Source of the DNA: Oxyruncus cristatus
Lineage: Eukaryota; Chordata; Aves; Passeriformes; Cotingidae
Direction of reading: 5' to 3'
Length of the DNA: 64,000 nucleotides
Assembly: GCA_013399855.1 (NCBI GenBank)
Contig: VXAY01004336.1
Coordinates: forward strand, 740,076-804,075
Both the position numbers and the translations under genes were made by a program. A model generated the notes under the pieces. That model saw only the letters and a list, made by a program, of their open reading frames with translations, was not told the origin of the DNA and searched no databases. The first letter of the stretch is position 1. The number at the start of each line of letters is the position of its first letter. Below, piece after piece: positions 40,150 to 64,000 of the stretch.

Positions 40150-42110
40150 AAGAAGCAGCAAAAGATGCCGTTTTTGGTGAAAATCAAAAGGAGGAAGTAA
40201 AATTATGTTATGATTGGGGTGTATTTTTCATAATAGACTACAGCTGTATTCAAAAGGAGGAAGCTGGTGTTTTTTCTGATGTATTCTGAGCAAATGAGGA
40301 AGGTATTCAAGGAGCTTGCCCATGAGATAACAATGGATTTCAATTACTTGAATACCAGTTAGAAAAACAATATGGCAGGACTTAAAATGTCCATCAAATT
40401 CTCGCAATATTTTAGGGATGAACTTCTGCTTCACAGGACAGAGACAGCTTTAAGAGGCATTACGATCTTGAATTGCATGATGAGTAGGGAGGAGCTCATT
40501 TTGATTTTAAAGGCAGGAAGTAAACTCAGTGAAAGTGATCATGACACATTAGACCAAAATAGGCTTCCCTACTCTGAGAAAAAGAGGAAGAAAAAGCACA
40601 TCAGCACTGCCAACTATGGATTGTATTGTTATGTAGAAATAGTTAAGATAGCTCTAATCAAGCTAGTCTAGGTACTAAAAGCAAGCTCATCATAACAGTA
40701 TGCCATTCTATATGAGTTAATTAACCTCCTTACTGTATGGTCTAGGCCTGAGATCAGTCACTTAAAGCTAACCTAGATTTTCTACAGAGAACAATAGACT
40801 CATTTTTAATTAAACATACAATAGCAAGCTATCTTGATGTGAACAAAAGGAAGCAGGGGAAGCTTAAGTAGACTGTGTTAACATCACATTAAAAGCTCTT
40901 CAAAGAATTGAAAAAAGAAGTCACAATAAGTGGACATAACTGAAGAGTAACACAAAAGAATATGAATAAAAGAATAAAATTACAAAACCCACAGTGCAAA
41001 ATGACTGACAGGTAAAAAAGAGTACAAAAGGTAACAAGAAAATGTTCTGGAAATACACTAGAAGTGCCCAGATACTCAGTTAAATTTATCTTACCATAGA
41101 ATTTAGAGAAGGAATTAGTTAAAAACTATGTAAATTGGATGTAATTGAGTTAATAGGGCCTATGGAAATCTACTTAATAATATAGCGAAAATAATCTCTG
41201 GGTTGCTAAAAGACTATATAGGTTTGAAGAGAACAGAAAAGGAAAAAATGCATCCATCTAAGAAAAGCAGGCCTAAAGCTATCCAGATTAATTTTGACCT
41301 CAAGGAATATTCTAGAATAAACTTCATGATTAAAAGGTTAGCATAAGGTTGCTAGGAACACATGCACTCACTGTCGTCTAATGCCCTTTTTCAGAGTGAA
41401 TGCACTGATTCAGAAGAAAAAAAGAAACAGTAAGTATCAAAGATCTTGAGTTTAGTAACATTTAGACACCATCCCATGACAGTTTCATTAAAACAAAATG
41501 CAAAGGAAACATAATTTTCATGAAACCACCAACCAACTAGCATGTTGCTTGCAAAAATCAGACTTGGAGAGCACCTGCAGTGAGAACCCATAAGGATCTG
41601 TTGTCATTTCAGTTCCATTCAGTATTTCCATTAGTGATCTGCAAGACGCAACAAATAGATATATGAAAAATCTGGTTCTCACCAATCTAGGAGCGAGAAG
41701 ACAGAATCAGATTTCAAAACTAGTTTCATAAGTAGGATAAATGTCTAAAGTTAGCAGGATGAAATCACGAAGGCTAAGGCAAAACATTATACCTGAGAAG
41801 AACTTACATCCACGCATAAAATAGGGAGAACTAGGTGGCGCTAGGTTAGAAAAGGTTCTGAGCAGAAGTTTCTGTCACAATAAGAAAAACAAGTTCTTTC
41901 TGTGATGTATTTATAAATGTTCCTCTCATGTGTGACACATGGGACATAATTACTGCACTCCAGTTGGTGTTGATGGCTTGTATCTTAAGATTAAGGTAAA
42001 AGTCATACTGGAAAGAAGCCCGAGTAAAGCTGTAAAAAGACAACATGACTGCATTCATGAGTGCAGTCTAAAAGAAAAGTGAACAAAACTGGTTAGTCTA
42101 TGAGAAGATG
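40150..42110 (+). mobile_element. Ancient, degraded CR1-type LINE relic (endonuclease to reverse transcriptase)
   Basis: The stretch follows the order of an old (turtle/archosaur-type) CR1 ORF2, with many indels. It starts with an endonuclease-like part (GATTGGGGTGTATTTTTCAT near 40213, GGATTTCAATTACTTGAATA near 40334, GAAAGTGATCATGAC near 40530). A linker follows (AAAGGTAACAAGAAAATGTT near 41027). The reverse-transcriptase part includes a degraded GGGCCTATGGAAATC near 41156, a TTCAGTATTTCCATTAGTGA stretch near 41619 corresponding to the FINDL motif, and GCAGGATGAAATCACGAAGG near 41755. No frame stays open. It is non-functional and much older than the avian CR1 tails. Confidence 0.75.
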
Positions 42111-42221
42111 GTATACATATCTGCACATATAAACAATTATATAAGTAAATATATATATATTTGCACACCAATGTTTATTAAAACATATTTGAAGCACATA
42201 AATATTATTTACATTGGGTAC

Positions 42222-42747
42222 TGCCTCCTGCTCTGGGATTCCCAACACAGGAAAGACATTGACCTGTTGGAGTGAATCCAGAGGAGGGCCATCTAGATGA
42301 ATAGAGATGGTGGAGCCCCTCTCCTACAAGACAAGGCTGAGAGAATTGGGATTGCTCAGCCTGGAAAAGAAAAGTCTTCAGGGTAACCGAATTGCGGCCT
42401 TCCAGTACCTGAAGGTAGCCTACAAGAAAAATGGAGTGAGACTATTTAGAAGAGCACGTAGTGACAGGACAAGGGGGAATGGCATTCCCCTTGAGAGAAA
42501 GAGAAGCAGGTTTAATTAGATATTAGGAAGAAATGCTTCACTGTGAGGGTGGTGAGGCATGGGAACAGGTTACCCAGAAAAGGGATGGATGCCCCATCCA
42601 TGGAAGTGTTCAAGACCAGGCTAGATGGGGCCCTGAGCATCCTGGTCTAGTGGAAGGTGTCCCTGCCTATGGCAGGGGTGTTGGAACTAGATGACCTTTA
42701 AGGTCCCTTCCAACCCAAACCTATACATGAATCTGTGATTCTATGAT
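42222..42747 (+). mobile_element. CR1 3'-end copy, relatively well preserved
   Basis: This is a 5'-truncated CR1 of about 525 bases. Landmarks in order are TGGAGTGAATCCAGAGGAGG, AGATGGTGGAGCCCCTCTCC, TGAGAGAATTGGGATTGCTC, TTAATTAGATATTAGGAAGA, TGCCTATGGCAGGGGTGTTG, CCTTCCAACCCAAACCTATA and a terminal GTGATTCTATGATT. It is the best-preserved young CR1 tail here. It lies about 110 bases right of the older CR1-like relic and is a separate, younger insertion. Confidence 0.95.
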
Positions 42748-43330
42748 TTCCATTGGAAATATGACAACATGGAATGCAGCAAAGAAAATTCAGGTTGGCT
42801 ATTGGACAAATACATACTCATAAATGCTGTTAGGCATTTGTACAAGATACATAAAAGCATTGCAGATTTCCTTCAAACAGGTGCTTTTACAAGCCTATTA
42901 GAGAAATAGGTGTCGTAGATGATATCACTGTTTTTCAAAATCTGACCTGTTGCCTCCTTAGATTCTGTGAACTACTCCTAAGAGGACCGTGAAAGACAAC
43001 ACTTTTTCATATTCATGTCCACAAATGGAAAATTTTTGAGTAAGACTGATTAACATATACCTGAATCAGCCTCAGCACAGAGAATAGATCGGACAATATC
43101 TTGAGGCCTAGAAGCCTAAAACTCTTTTTATTCCTATGTGGAAAATTACATCACCTCCATGAATCAATTTTTTTAACTTATAAATACTCAAAAAGCAGCA
43201 TTTTTCTACTGCACAGGAGATCGTGTCAGTAAACTCAGCATTGAGATACAGCGGCAGTTGTATGAACAGAAAGGGTTTTATATGAACTAAGGGGTTTTAT
43301 TTACCTCCCATTTCCATAAATTCTTTCTAG
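42748..43330. other. Unique sequence between two CR1 tails
   Basis: About 580 bases without a recognised feature, between two same-strand CR1 insertions upstream of NSMAF. Confidence 0.7.
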
Positions 43331-43603
43331 GCAGTGACAGGACTTGAGGAAATGGCATGAAGCTGAGTCAGGGCAGGTTTAGATTGGATATCAAGAAAAG
43401 GTTTTTCACCCAGAGGATTGTTGAGCACTGGAACAGGCTCCCCAGGGCAGTGGTCACAGCACCAAGCCTGACAGAGTTCATGAAGTGTTTGGACAGTGCT
43501 CTCAGGTACATGATGTGACTCTTGCGGATGGTCCTGTGCAGGGGCAGGGGTTGGAGTCGGTGATACTAAGGGGCCCTCCGAACTCAGGATGTCCTATGAT
43601 TCT
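43331..43603 (+). mobile_element. CR1 3'-end fragment just upstream of the NSMAF promoter
   Basis: The CR1 tail is recognisable from AGTGACAGGACTTGAGGAAA, through GTTTAGATTGGATATCAAGA, CACTGGAACAGGCTCCCCAG and GGGGTTGGAGTCGGTGATAC, to a terminal CCTATGATTCTA. It ends right where the CpG island begins. Confidence 0.93.
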
Positions 43604-43907
43604 AGGCTTTCAAACACTTGCCAGGACTTCACCTTCTGCCCGGGCAGCTCTTGTCACACGCGTCACGGGCAGAGTGAATCTCACTGCAGTGGCACTACAT
43701 CGACAATTTTTATTTTAACCCAAGGACACGGGCAGTTTCGCGGTGCGATACAGCGTGCGCTTCTCTCCGTGTGCGCACAGAGCTCCGCGCCGCAGATGTC
43801 CCGCAGGGCCGCAGAGACGCCGCAGCCCGGGCGAGGGCGCAGAGTGCCGGTGCCGCCAGGCTCCCTTTCCCCGGCTGCCTGAGCCACCTTCCCCCCCCTC
43901 TCCGCGC

Positions 43908-43924
43908 TATAAACGGGGCGGGCC
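43908..43924 (+). promoter_or_regulatory. TATA-like box followed by GC box
   Basis: TATAAA is followed by GGGGCGGG within two bases. It lies about 100 bases upstream of the NSMAF ATG if the gap length is real. A start site 25-30 bases downstream would fall inside the gap. Confidence 0.5.
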
Positions 43925-43929
43925 GGGCC

Positions 43930-43994
43930 NNNNNNNNNNNNNNNNNNNNNNNNNNNNNNNNNNNNNNNNNNNNNNNNNNNNNNNNNNNNNNNNN
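43930..43994. other. Assembly gap (65 N)
   Basis: A run of N sits in the most GC-rich part of the promoter. It removes most of the predicted 5' UTR and the likely start site. GC-rich drop-out is the usual cause; the true length may differ. Confidence 0.99.
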
Positions 43995-44008
43995 GCCGGA
44001 CGGCTCCT

Positions 44009-63978
<19,970 letters not shown>

Positions 63979-64000
63979 TGAAGGGAAATTTGGCTGGGTT

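Noticed and set aside
42307..42519. Open frame of 70 codons starting MVEPLSYKTRLRE
   Set aside because: It is CR1 3'-region sequence, not a gene.

Overview
This window reads as nuclear DNA of a bird. At least ten CR1 non-LTR retrotransposon pieces, most with the avian CR1 3' end (ATTCTATG-type terminal repeats), are scattered on both strands. The one recognisable protein-coding gene is a vertebrate NSMAF (FAN) orthologue with vertebrate-type small exons and GT-AG introns. An LTR-like repeat in intron 1 resembles one I associate with neoavian birds, so Neoaves is possible but not shown.

Layout. Positions 1 to about 43.6 kb are intergenic, with no convincing coding exon on either strand. This stretch holds young, 5'-truncated or internally deleted CR1 copies (about 1.66-2.13, 6.47-7.13, 18.64-18.77, 27.17-27.32, 30.43-31.80, 37.45-37.79, 42.22-42.75 and 43.33-43.60 kb). 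It also holds two much older, heavily mutated CR1/L3-like relics that keep a recognisable reverse-transcriptase region (antisense 15.74-17.0 kb, sense 40.15-42.11 kb). Short microsatellites and small tandem duplications make up the rest of what I can name. In other amniotes the gene upstream of NSMAF is TOX, with a long intergenic interval, and this desert fits that picture; I could not identify any TOX exon.

A CpG-rich promoter island (about 43.62-44.21 kb) holds a TATA-like box, a GC box and a 65-base assembly gap, which probably hides the transcription start and part of the 5' UTR. NSMAF starts at the ATG at 44009 on the + strand and runs off the right edge. Twelve coding exons can be placed with consistent splice phases, giving 287 complete codons plus one base of a predicted protein of roughly 900 residues. 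They cover the N-terminal region and most of the GRAM/PH-like domain; the BEACH domain and WD40 repeats must lie to the right. Intron 1 is about 10 kb, while introns 2-4 are only about 90 bases each.

I found no previously undescribed biological system. The observations most worth checking are a phase-compatible 84-base exon-like sequence in NSMAF intron 11, the two ancient CR1/L3 relics, a clean CR1-into-CR1 nested insertion at 31.2-31.4 kb, and the promoter architecture around the assembly gap.
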